Shown: piece by piece, positions 32,361-41,444 of the stretch
Position numbering within the stretch: the stretch's first letter is position 1
How the letters are laid out: each line of letters opens with the position of its first letter
Source: Betaproteobacteria bacterium
GTDB lineage: Bacteria; Pseudomonadota; Gammaproteobacteria; Burkholderiales; WYBJ01
NCBI GenBank assembly: GCA_009377585.1
Contig: WHTS01000029.1
Coordinates: forward strand, 1-41,444
DNA: 41,444 nucleotides
Direction: 5' to 3'
Translations under genes and position numbers: made by a program
The notes under the pieces: model-generated
Databases searched by the model: none
The model's input: only the letters and a program-made list of their open reading frames with translations
What the model was told of the DNA's origin: nothing

Positions 32361-33625
32361 CCTGCGAAAACCTTTTGCACTTTCCTGATTGCAGCAACCA
32401 GGGTGTCGATTTCGGGCAGCGTGTTGTAGAACGCGAACGACGCGCGCACGGTGGCCGGCACGTCGAAACGCCGCATCACCGGTTGCGCGCAGTGGTGCCC
32501 GGTGCGTACCGCGACACCTTCCTCGTTGAGCAGCGTGCCGACATCGTGCGGGTGGATGCCGTCGAGCTCGAACGACAGCACCGCCGCCTTTTCCCTGGCG
32601 GTTCCGATGATGCGCACACCCGGCAGTGCGCCGACCCGGTCGGTGGCGTGGCGCAACAGCTCGTCTTCGTGCGCCTTGATCTGACCGATACCGATCGCGT
32701 TCAGGTAGTCGATCGCAGCCCCCAGGCCGATCACTTCGGCGATGGCCGGGGTGCCCGCTTCGAACTTGTGCGGGATCGGCGCGTAGGTGGTCTTCTCGAA
32801 AGTGACCGACGCAATCATGTCGCCGCCGCCGCGGAAGGGCTGCATCGCTTCCAGGTGGCGCGCTTTCCCATAGAGGATTCCGGCACCGGTCGGCCCGCAC
32901 ATCTTGTGGCTCGAGAAGGCATAGAAGTCGCAGTCGAGCGCCTGCACATCGACCGGCAGATGGGGTGCGGCCTGCGCGCCATCGACCAGCACCGGAACGC
33001 CGTGGCCGTGCGCGATCGCGGCCATTTCGGCAATCGGATTCACCGTGCCGAGCGCGTTCGATACGTGCGTGACCGCGACGAAGCGGGTCCTGTCGCTGAA
33101 GAGCTTGCGATACTCGCCCATCAGGAGCTCGCCGGCATCGTTGCACGGGATGACGCGGATACGGGCGCCCTTCTCCTCGGCCAGCATCTGCCACGGCACG
33201 ATGTTGGAATGGTGCTCGAGCACCGACAGGATGATCTCGTCGCCGGCTCCGATGAACTTGCGCCCGTAACCGTGCATGACGAGATTGATCGAATCGGTGG
33301 TGCCGCTGGTGTAGATGATTTCGCGTTCTTCGCTCGCATTGACCCAGGCGCGCACGCGCCCGCGCACCGCTTCGTACTCGCGCGTGGCGACTTCGGAAAG
33401 ATGGTGCACGCCGCGGTGGATGTTCGCGTGCTCGCTCGAGCGATAGCGCACGTAGCGGTCGATCACCGCTTGCGGCATCTGGCTGGAAGCGGCGTTGTCG
33501 AGGAAGACCAGCGGTTTGCCGTTCACGCGCGTGCGCAGGATCGGGAAATCCTCGCGGATGCGCTCGACATCGAAGCCGAGCTCGTCGGCGCGCGGACCGG
33601 GCGTGGTGGCGAGTTTGGAGCTCAC
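32357..33625 (-). CDS. sufS: cysteine desulfurase SufS
   Basis: A 422-aa PLP enzyme removing sulfur from cysteine. PLP lysine 241 is in FSSHKMCGPTG; the active cysteine 379 is in RTGHHCAQPVMRRF. NAASSQMP and ANIHRGVHHLSEVAT are typical of the group II desulfurases. The GTG start at 33625 overlaps the sufD stop (GTGA) and reads MSSKLATTPGPRADELGFDV. Catalysis needs the SufU partner just downstream. Confidence 0.95.
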   Translation of the reverse strand: MSSKLATTPGPRADELGFDVERIREDFPILRTRVNGKPLVFLDNAASSQMPQAVIDRYVRYRSSEHANIHRGVHHLSEVATREYEAVRGRVRAWVNASEEREIIYTSGTTDSINLVMHGYGRKFIGAGDEIILSVLEHHSNIVPWQMLAEEKGARIRVIPCNDAGELLMGEYRKLFSDRTRFVAVTHVSNALGTVNPIAEMAAIAHGHGVPVLVDGAQAAPHLPVDVQALDCDFYAFSSHKMCGPTGAGILYGKARHLEAMQPFRGGGDMIASVTFEKTTYAPIPHKFEAGTPAIAEVIGLGAAIDYLNAIGIGQIKAHEDELLRHATDRVGALPGVRIIGTAREKAAVLSFELDGIHPHDVGTLLNEEGVAVRTGHHCAQPVMRRFDVPATVRASFAFYNTLPEIDTLVAAIRKVQKVFAG

Positions 33626-34932
33626 GCGACCTCCACGGTGCGTTCGACCAGTGCGCGTTCGAGCTCGCGCACGACACTGGCCACCGGGATGCGCTCGATC
33701 ACCTCGGCGGCAAAGCCATACGTCAGCAGGTTGCGCGCCTTCTGCGCCGATAGACCCCGGCATTGCAGGTAGAACGCTTCCTCGGGATCGAGCTGGCCGA
33801 TCGCCGCGCCGTGCGCGCACTTGACGTCGTCGGCGAAGATTTCGAGCTGCGGCTTGGCGTCGATCTGCGCGCGCGCCGAGAGCAGCAGGCCGCGGCACGA
33901 TTGCGCCGCATCGGTACGCTGCGCACCCTGCCGGACCAGGATCTTGCCGTTGAATACGGCATGCGCGCCACCGCTCGCAACGGCCTTGTACAGCTGCCGC
34001 AGCCGCCCTTGCGGATGGGCGTGATCGACCATGCTGTGGGTATCCGCGAGCTGGCGCGCGCCGATCAGCGTCAGCCCGTCGAGCACGGTTTCGCAACCCG
34101 GGCCTTCGTGCGCCACGTGCCAGTCGAGCCGCGACAGCCGTGCGCCCAGCACGACGTTCGCCGCCTGGTAGCGGCTGCCGGCGGCTTGCGCAACGGCGCA
34201 GGTACCGAGATCGAACGCACCAGGCGCCTGGCGCTGCAGCCGCACGTGCTCGATCGAGGCCTCGCGCGCAACCACGATCTCGGTGACCGGGGCGGCGAAA
34301 TAGCCGGCATCTTCGGTAGCGATGAAATCTTCGATCAGCGTGCAGCGGCTGCGCGCCCCTGCCATCAGCAGCGTGCGCGGATAGATTGCATGCGCTCGCT
34401 CGCGCCGGGTGGCGACGTGCAGGATCTGCACGGGCGCGGAAAGCGCGGCATCGGCATCGAGCACGATCACTGCGCCGTGATCGAGGAACGCGGTATTGAG
34501 CGCGGCGAAAAGATTCGCATCGATGCGCGCCAGCTTGCCGAGGTGCGCTTCCAGTTCCGCTGCGCGGCTGGAATGGATGGCCGCGCGCAGCTCGGACACG
34601 AGCACCCCGCCCACGGCCGGAAGCTCGGAGAGCTGCGGTGCAAACACGCCGTCGATGAACACCAGTCGCGCGCACGCTTCCGGGATGAACCGCGTACGCA
34701 AATCCGCGGCGTCCAGCGCACCGGCCGAGCGTACCGGTTGGAACGAGAGCCGCGTGAGCGCAGACAGGTCGGTGAAGCGCCACTCCTCGTCGCGCGTGCT
34801 CGGCACGCTCAGCGCATTGGCCCGCTCGAGCGCCTGCGAGCGCAAGCGGCTCAACCACTCGAACTCGGACCCGGCGGGCGGCCGCTCGGCGAGGAGGGTG
34901 GTCAGGAAAGGGCTGCTGCCGGTCGCCGCCAT
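33622..34932 (-). CDS. sufD: Fe-S cluster assembly protein SufD
   Basis: About 436 aa. SufD has the same beta-helix fold as SufB and forms the SufBC2D scaffold. Marks: EEWRFTDLSAL near the start, NVVLGARLSRLDWHV in the middle, DTHSMVDHAHPQGRLRQLYK, FNGKILVRQGAQRTDAAQSCR, and CAHGAAIGQLDPEEAFYLQCR near the end. The family is the most variable Suf part. The ATG at 34932 is preferred; a TTG at 34941 overlaps the sufC stop but stands too close to the GGGAGG site. sufS starts inside its stop. Confidence 0.93.
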   Translation of the reverse strand: MAATGSSPFLTTLLAERPPAGSEFEWLSRLRSQALERANALSVPSTRDEEWRFTDLSALTRLSFQPVRSAGALDAADLRTRFIPEACARLVFIDGVFAPQLSELPAVGGVLVSELRAAIHSSRAAELEAHLGKLARIDANLFAALNTAFLDHGAVIVLDADAALSAPVQILHVATRRERAHAIYPRTLLMAGARSRCTLIEDFIATEDAGYFAAPVTEIVVAREASIEHVRLQRQAPGAFDLGTCAVAQAAGSRYQAANVVLGARLSRLDWHVAHEGPGCETVLDGLTLIGARQLADTHSMVDHAHPQGRLRQLYKAVASGGAHAVFNGKILVRQGAQRTDAAQSCRGLLLSARAQIDAKPQLEIFADDVKCAHGAAIGQLDPEEAFYLQCRGLSAQKARNLLTYGFAAEVIERIPVASVVRELERALVERTVEVA

Positions 34933-34937
34933 GGGAT

Positions 34938-37152
<2,215 letters not shown>

Positions 37153-37156
<4 letters not shown>

Positions 37157-37500
37157 GCCAATGTGCTCGCATTCTTTTCCACGCTGAAGCTTTCGCCGCA
37201 GCCGCAGGTGGCGGAAACGTTCGGGTTGTCGAACCTGAACGACTCGGACAAACCTTCCTTGCGGAAATCGACGCGTGTCCCGTCCACATACGCCAGGGCG
37301 TCGCGCCCGATCACGACCTTCGCCGCGTGCGACTCGAACACCACGTCGTCGTCGCCGACCTGGTCGGCGTAGTCCATGGTGTAGGCAAGCCCCGAGCAGC
37401 CGACCCGCTTGACGCCCAGGCGCAGCCCCACGCCGCGCCCGCGCTTGTCGAGCTGCTTGCGAATATGGACTGCCGCGCTTTCCGTGAGTGTGATTGCCAT
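37153..37500 (-). CDS. sufA: A-type Fe-S carrier (SufA/IscA family)
   Basis: A 115-aa carrier of the HesB/IscA family. The three cluster cysteines are Cys 35 (RVGCSGLAY), Cys 99 and Cys 101 (TCGCGESF). It receives clusters from SufBCD and passes them to target proteins. Position at the head of the suf genes supports SufA; ErpA and IscA share the fold and cannot be told apart from the motif alone. It starts 30 bases after iscR. Confidence 0.9.
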
Positions 37501-37530
37501 AGTCGTTTTCGCTTGGAAATATTGGGCCCG

Positions 37531-38001
37531 TCAAGCCGTTACGGCCGGCGCTGTGCCTGGGCGCCGCTCGGTCACCTGAATCACCGAAACCCCGCCCGCC
37601 TGATGATTGCGTACCAGCTCGGCCAGCGTGACCGAGCGCAGGTAATTGAAAATGTGCGTATTGAGGTTGGCCCACAGGTCGTGCGTCAGGCACTTGTGGT
37701 CATCCTGGCAGTTTTCTTTGCCGGCGCATTGCGTGGCGTCGATCGGCTCGTCGACGGCGAGAATGATGTCGGCCACCGCGATCTCGGCGGTCGGCTTGGC
37801 GAGCCGATAGCCCCCGCCGGGCCCCCGCACGCTATTGACCAGCGCGTGCCGGCGCAACTTGCCGAACAACTGTTCCAGATAGGAAAGGGAAATCCCCTGT
37901 CGCGCGCTGATCTCGGCGAGCGTCACCGGCCCGCTGTCTCCGCGCAGTGCGAGGTCCATCATGGCTGTGACCGCGAACCGCCCTTTGGTGGTCAATCGCA
38001 T
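37531..38001 (-). CDS. iscR: Fe-S sensing Rrf2-family regulator IscR
   Basis: A 156-aa winged-helix regulator. N-terminal DNA-binding part [19 protein letters not shown] then [15 protein letters not shown] and [12 protein letters not shown]. The cluster cysteines follow the pattern CX5CX5C at 92, 98 and 104, the same numbering as E. coli IscR. With a [2Fe-2S] cluster it represses its own operon at type 1 sites; without it, it still controls type 2 sites. Here it heads a suf operon rather than an isc operon. GAGGTG lies before the ATG, and a 25-bp type 1-like site lies 63 bases upstream. Confidence 0.95.
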   Translation of the reverse strand: MRLTTKGRFAVTAMMDLALRGDSGPVTLAEISARQGISLSYLEQLFGKLRRHALVNSVRGPGGGYRLAKPTAEIAVADIILAVDEPIDATQCAGKENCQDDHKCLTHDLWANLNTHIFNYLRSVTLAELVRNHQAGGVSVIQVTERRPGTAPAVTA

Positions 38002-38034
38002 CGTTACACCTCGCTTGAGCTTTGAATTTACGAA

Positions 38035-38052
38035 GAAAACGATAACGTTTTC
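38035..38052. promoter_or_regulatory. second palindrome upstream of iscR
   Basis: GAAAACG and CGTTTTC form a perfect 7-bp inverted repeat with the spacer ATAA. It lies between the IscR-type site and the iscR start, 34-51 bases before the ATG, so it may be in the leader RNA or act as another protein site. Confidence 0.45.
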
Positions 38053-38061
38053 ACCGGACCG

Positions 38062-38090
38062 CTATAGTTGATCAATGCGCTCAACTATAG
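38062..38090. promoter_or_regulatory. IscR type 1-like operator
   Basis: CTATAGTTGA (38062-38071) and TCAACTATAG (38081-38090) are perfect inverted repeats around 9 bases. The core 38064-38088 is 25 bases long with ATAGTTGA and TCAACTAT ends, the same architecture as the E. coli IscR type 1 site (ATAxYYGA ... TCxRxTAT). Confidence 0.8.
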
Positions 38091-38104
38091 AGTTCCCAAG
38101 CAAG

Positions 38105-38833
38105 TTAGTCAACAATTCGATCGAGATAGTTCGGGTCGATTTCGGGACCGTTCGGCGCGTCGTCGACCGCGATGCCGGCCTTGCGCAGCGCGGCGGTGAG
38201 CTGCGCGATGCGCCGGTCGTATTCGGTGCATTGGTCGACCAGGCGGTGAATGGCCTGCGCCAGCGGATCGTTCATGTCGCGGCTTACCGCATAGGCGGCA
38301 AAGCCGGCTGACCCCGAGCCAGGCTCCTCCAGAATGCGCGCCGGAATTCCCACCGCGGTGGTCCCGGCCGGCACGTCCTTCACCACGACCGCATTCGATC
38401 CGACCTTGGCATTGGCGCCGACCTTGATCGGTCCCAGAATCTTCGCGCCCGCCCCCACCACCACGTTGGCGCCCAACGTCGGATGGCGCTTGCCCTTGTT
38501 CCAGGTCGTGCCGCCCAGCGTGACCGCGTGATAGAGCGTGCAGTCGTCGCCGATCTCGGAGGTCTCCCCGATCACCACGCCCATGCCGTGATCGATGAAA
38601 AAGCGCCGGCCGATCTGCGCACCCGGATGGATTTCGATACCGGTGAGCCAGCGGCCCAGGTGCGACATGAAACGCGCGAGCCACTTGAAACCTGCGTTCC
38701 ACACTCGGTGCGACAACCGATGCAGCGCGATGGCATGCAGGCCCGGGTAGCACGTCAGCACTTCCCAGGCGTTGCGCGCCGCGGGGTCGCGCTCGAAAAC
38801 CACGCCAATGTCTTCTCGTAGCCGGTCGAACAT
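38105..38833 (-). CDS. cysE: serine O-acetyltransferase CysE
   Basis: A 242-aa acetyltransferase: serine plus acetyl-CoA gives O-acetylserine for cysteine synthesis. N-terminal [20 protein letters not shown], then left-handed beta-helix repeats ([59 protein letters not shown]). The sequence [12 protein letters not shown] holds the catalytic His. The last 30 residues are longer than in short CysE forms. It lies directly upstream of iscR on the same strand, which links cysteine supply to cluster assembly, though iscR has its own operator. Confidence 0.95.
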   Translation of the reverse strand: MFDRLREDIGVVFERDPAARNAWEVLTCYPGLHAIALHRLSHRVWNAGFKWLARFMSHLGRWLTGIEIHPGAQIGRRFFIDHGMGVVIGETSEIGDDCTLYHAVTLGGTTWNKGKRHPTLGANVVVGAGAKILGPIKVGANAKVGSNAVVVKDVPAGTTAVGIPARILEEPGSGSAGFAAYAVSRDMNDPLAQAIHRLVDQCTEYDRRIAQLTAALRKAGIAVDDAPNGPEIDPNYLDRIVD

Positions 38834-38915
38834 GAACGATCTCCGCGAGGCGGAACGTCGGGCCGTGTGCGCAAAGGCGGCTAGTTTAACCGCCGTTTCA
38901 ATCGCGGCGCCAACC

Positions 38916-39040
38916 CGCGAACCGGAGTCACTCGTTCCATGTAATGTCGGCGGCTTCCCCGTGAATCGGAATGATTCGGCTCAATGCATTGTCGGCGTCG
39001 CGCCGCGAACCGGAATCCCGGTTCAATGCGGCTCGCGCTC
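38916..39040. repeat. 44-bp tandem repeat between cysE and trmJ
   Basis: Three units begin at 38916, 38960 and 39004, an exact 44-base period. Each begins CG(C/T)GAA(C/T)CGGA and continues with TC or TTC and ATG(T/C). The third has GAACCGG/CCGGTTC arms; the second GAATC/GATTC arms. The paired arms change together, suggesting a structured element. The last unit covers the trmJ stop. Confidence 0.75.
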
Positions 39041-39763
39041 GCTCACCGAGCGCAGGAATCCGCGCAGAATCGCCACTTCCTCGCTCTCCGGCCGCGCGCG
39101 CGCCAGCAGCCGGCGCATGCGCTGCACCAGGCGCCCCGGCCGATCGGGATGCAGAAACCCGGTCGCGCGCATCGTGCGCTCGAGATGCTCGACCAGCCGC
39201 TCGACCTCTTCGTGGCTCGCCGGATTGAGGACGCTGCGCTGCGGCTGCGCGGCTGCCCCGGCTTCCAAGCAGGCACAACGCAGCTCGTAGGCCATCACCT
39301 GCACCGACGCAGCGAGATTGAGCGACGGATACGCGGGATTGGCCGGAATGCGAACGAGGCGCTGGCAGCGGCTGAGCGCATCGATGCTCAGTCCCACGCG
39401 CTCGGTGCCGAACACGATCGCGGCTTCGCCGTTGCAGCAGTGCGCCGCAATCTCGCGCGCCGCCATGCGGGCATCGGCGACTTCCGGCGTCAGATCGCGC
39501 CGCCGCGCGCTCAGCCCGCAGACGAGCGTCGCCGCGGCCAGCGCCTGGTCAAGCGTATCGTGGCAGCGCGCAGCGTGCAGCACATCGAGCGCACCCGTTG
39601 CGCGCGCGTCGGCGTCCGGATGCGGATAAAGGCGCGGCCGCACCAATTCGAGCCGCGCAAGCCCCATGGTCTTCAACGCGCGCGCAGCGGCGCCGATGTT
39701 GCCCGGGTGGCTCGGTTCGCACAGGACGACGCGAATGCGCGCGAGCGCTGCGAATTCATCCAC
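39023..39763 (-). CDS. trmJ: tRNA (cytidine/uridine-2'-O-)-methyltransferase TrmJ
   Basis: A 246-aa SPOUT-fold methyltransferase for ribose 32 of tRNA. Marks: [55 protein letters not shown] and [20 protein letters not shown]. The C-terminal helical part is of normal length. It is divergent from suhB, as in many proteobacteria. Its first bases are duplicated in the intergenic region. Confidence 0.94.
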   Translation of the reverse strand: MDEFAALARIRVVLCEPSHPGNIGAAARALKTMGLARLELVRPRLYPHPDADARATGALDVLHAARCHDTLDQALAAATLVCGLSARRRDLTPEVADARMAAREIAAHCCNGEAAIVFGTERVGLSIDALSRCQRLVRIPANPAYPSLNLAASVQVMAYELRCACLEAGAAAQPQRSVLNPASHEEVERLVEHLERTMRATGFLHPDRPGRLVQRMRRLLARARPESEEVAILRGFLRSVSEREPH

Positions 39764-39843
39764 CGCACGCTGCTCCCCGCTCGTCCGACCTCAGCACGCT
39801 ACAATCGAACCGCGCAAGCGCTGCGAATTCATCCATCGCACGG
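39742..39843. repeat. 29-bp duplication of the trmJ start upstream of suhB
   Basis: 39742-39770 and 39815-39843 match at all but two positions and are 73 bases apart. The first copy encodes the start of TrmJ on the minus strand; the second is non-coding and lies in front of suhB, so a second trmJ-like start codon is present but leads nowhere. Confidence 0.8.
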
Positions 39844-39916
39844 ATCTCCGGACGTGACGAACGCGCCTGTTAGAATCGGCTTCGCATTGCCGCGGGCCGA
39901 ACGCAGTCGCAACGAC

Positions 39917-40792
39917 GTGAACACCATCCATCCCATGCTCAACACCGCGGTGAAAGCCGCGCGCCGTGCCGGCGGCGTGATCAACCGCGCAACGCGCAAT
40001 CTGGACGTGCTGACCGTGCGCGCCAAGGGCGTGAACGACTTCGTCTCCGAGGTCGACCAGGAGGCCGAGCACGCGATCGTGGAGACGCTGCGCGGCGCCT
40101 ATCCGGCGCATGCGATTCTAGCAGAGGAAGGCGGCGCCACCGGCCGCTCGGAGTACGTCTGGATCGTCGATCCGCTCGACGGTACGACCAATTTCCTGCA
40201 CGGCTTTCCGCAGTACGCGGTTTCGATCGCGCTCATGCATCGCGGCGTGCTCACGCAGGCAGTGGTGTACGATCCGAACCGCAACGATCTTTTCACCGCC
40301 AGTCGCGGACGCGGTGCGTTTCTCAACGACCACCGGCTTCGTGTATCGAAGCGCGCACGGGTGGGCGACGCACTGATCGGCACGGGTTTTCCGTTCCGGC
40401 AGTTCAAGCACATCGACACCTACCTCGCCATCCTGCGCGAGGTGATGCAGAAGGCACCCGGCGTGCGGCGCGCGGGTGCGGCCGCGCTCGATCTCGCCTA
40501 CGTGGCGGCGGGGCGCCTGGACGCATTCTGGGAGTTCGGCTTAGCGCCGTGGGACATCGCGGCCGGCGCGCTGCTCGTGATCGAAGCCGGCGGCCTGGTC
40601 GGCGACCTCGAAGGCAATGACGGCTACATGGATAGCGGCAACCTCATCGCCGGCACGCCCAAGGTGTTCGCCCAGATGGTGCAGTTGATCGGGGCGCATC
40701 TGCCTGCCGAAATGCAAAGCGACGAACAGCGCGGGAATGGAGTGAAGGGTGCAACGGGAAGGGTGAAGGGTGAAGAGGGGAAAGTCGCCTGA
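39917..40792 (+). CDS. suhB: inositol-1-monophosphatase family protein SuhB
   Basis: A 291-aa phosphatase. Metal-binding motifs are AILAEEGG and [19 protein letters not shown]; the third, [18 protein letters not shown], is near the end. SuhB also takes part in rRNA transcription complexes in some bacteria. The GTG at 39917 is chosen because [18 protein letters not shown] aligns with the usual MHPMLN start; an ATG at 39935 would cut into it. TAGAAT at 39871-39876 may be the -10 box. The last 17 residues are encoded by a short-repeat region and differ from the family. Confidence 0.92.
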   Translation: MNTIHPMLNTAVKAARRAGGVINRATRNLDVLTVRAKGVNDFVSEVDQEAEHAIVETLRGAYPAHAILAEEGGATGRSEYVWIVDPLDGTTNFLHGFPQYAVSIALMHRGVLTQAVVYDPNRNDLFTASRGRGAFLNDHRLRVSKRARVGDALIGTGFPFRQFKHIDTYLAILREVMQKAPGVRRAGAAALDLAYVAAGRLDAFWEFGLAPWDIAAGALLVIEAGGLVGDLEGNDGYMDSGNLIAGTPKVFAQMVQLIGAHLPAEMQSDEQRGNGVKGATGRVKGEEGKVA

Positions 40793-40855
40793 ACCCGTGG
40801 CCCGTCTTCACCCTTCACCCTTCACCCTTCACCCTTCACCCTTCACCCTTCACCC
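40761..40855. repeat. heptamer repeat array and long hairpin after suhB
   Basis: Seven TTCACCC units fill 40807-40855. The reverse sequence GGGTGAAGGGTGAAG at 40761-40775 lies in the end of suhB and can pair perfectly with 40806-40820. It sits between convergent genes and could act as a two-way terminator. The repeat can change length by slippage. Confidence 0.85.
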
Positions 40856-40865
40856 CCCGCCGCAC

Positions 40866-41444
40866 TCACGCAACGCGCTCCAACGCTCTGCGCACCGAAT
40901 CGAATTCGAACTCCAGCGCCGAGAGCCGATCGAAGCGGACCTGCCCCGCGCGCGCGGCCGTCTCGAGATCGCGGCACAGCGATGCGAAGCGCACCGCGCC
41001 CACGTTGTGGCTGCTCGACTTGAGCGCATGCGCCGCGCGCTGCAACGCGACGCAATCGCCCTTGCCGGCGGCTTCCTGCATCGACTTGAGCATCTGCGGC
41101 ACGGAATCGCAGTAAAGCCGCAGCACTTTCTCCAGCAGACGATCGGCGTCGGATCCGCCCGCCGCGCGAATCTGCGCGATCGCGTTGATCTCGAGCGTCT
41201 TGGCTGCGGCTGCGAGCCCAGGCGGCGGCGCAGGCTCGGACGGCTTCGGCCGTGGCTCGCCCGCGGGCAGCCAGCGCGCGAGAATGGCATAGAGCTGAGG
41301 CGCCTTGAACGGCTTCGACAGGTATTCGTCCATGCCGCATTCCAGGCAACGCTCGCGATCGCCTTCCATGGCGTTCGCGGTGAGCGCGACAATCGGCAGC
41401 CGTGCCCCATTGCGCGCCTCGCGCTGCTCGATCCGCGCCTCGCG
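40866..41444 (-). CDS. hybrid sensor kinase, receiver and HPt tail (N-terminus beyond window)
   Basis: 192 residues are visible. The first 60 or so are the end of a receiver domain: LPIVALTANAMEGDRERCLE then YLSKPF with the conserved Lys at visible residue 44. After a Pro-rich linker comes an HPt domain with the phosphorylated His in RAAHALKSSSHNVGA (visible residue 139). This is the usual tail of a BarA-like hybrid kinase; the kinase itself is to the right. It converges on suhB. Confidence 0.88.
   Translation of the reverse strand, partial: REARIEQREARNGARLPIVALTANAMEGDRERCLECGMDEYLSKPFKAPQLYAILARWLPAGEPRPKPSEPAPPPGLAAAAKTLEINAIAQIRAAGGSDADRLLEKVLRLYCDSVPQMLKSMQEAAGKGDCVALQRAAHALKSSSHNVGAVRFASLCRDLETAARAGQVRFDRLSALEFEFDSVRRALERVA

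Noticed and set aside
38984-40792. A 602-codon open frame ending in suhB
   Set aside because: The first half is antisense to trmJ; SuhB similarity begins near 39917.
40807-40855. Possible CRISPR array
   Set aside because: The units are 7 bp with no spacers; it is a simple repeat.

Overview
The window is GC-rich and its gene order points to a betaproteobacterium. The supporting blocks are an ompR-envZ pair, ispD-ispF near mfd and serB, and suhB divergent from trmJ-cysE-iscR. Protein similarity was judged by eye from motifs, so the class-level assignment is an inference.

Layout. (1) Positions 1 to about 7.5 kb form an accessory, defence-like region. At the left edge is the N-terminal 588 codons of a Cas3 helicase that looks like the type I-G (formerly I-U) form. 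It is read leftward, so any further cas genes lie outside the window. Upstream of it, on the same strand, are a broken Fic toxin gene with an intact small partner gene, an unknown 93-aa gene, and a Schlafen/AlbA_2-type ATPase. The ATPase start codon overlaps the stop of a 59-aa leader ORF that has its own promoter and ribosome site. A DUF1186/SEC-C protein, an AbrB-type antitoxin with a Doc toxin, and an orphan glycine-rich protein follow. (2) At 7.6-10.8 kb an exported DUF1501/DUF1800 pair follows a small Arg-rich periplasmic protein. (3) At 11-13.8 kb are OmpR/EnvZ and a host-attachment family protein. (4) From 16.4 back to 13.8 kb a leftward cluster holds an acidic small protein, ispD, ispF, thpR and a cyclic-nucleotide-binding protein. 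(5) At 16.9-19.4 kb is the AmmeMemoRadiSam set: a fused Memo-AMMECR1 protein and its radical SAM partner. (6) Next come metY, mfd, a very large membrane patatin-like protein convergent with mfd, and serB. (7) From 38.8 back to 29.7 kb runs a sulfur and Fe-S block: cysE, iscR, sufA-B-C-D-S-U, an Nfu-type carrier, then a Rieske ferredoxin and a membrane hydrolase. Most suf genes overlap by 4 bp. A 25-bp palindrome with the geometry of an IscR type 1 site lies upstream of iscR. (8) trmJ and suhB are divergent, and the right edge holds the REC-HPt tail of a hybrid sensor kinase.

How the genes work together: CysE and MetY make sulfur amino acids, SufS takes sulfur from cysteine, SufU receives it, SufBCD assembles clusters and SufA/Nfu deliver them. 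IscR senses cluster supply. IspD and IspF perform two steps of the MEP isoprenoid pathway, whose last enzymes need Fe-S clusters.

A second theme is repeats. Intergenic gaps carry palindromic or tandem elements (for example 14.8, 16.1, 20.8, 29.3-29.6, 31.1-31.25, 38.9-39.0, 40.8 kb). Several proteins carry in-frame short repeats (the AlbA protein, DUF1800, Memo-AMMECR1, Mfd). No CRISPR array, tRNA, rRNA or intact transposase is visible.
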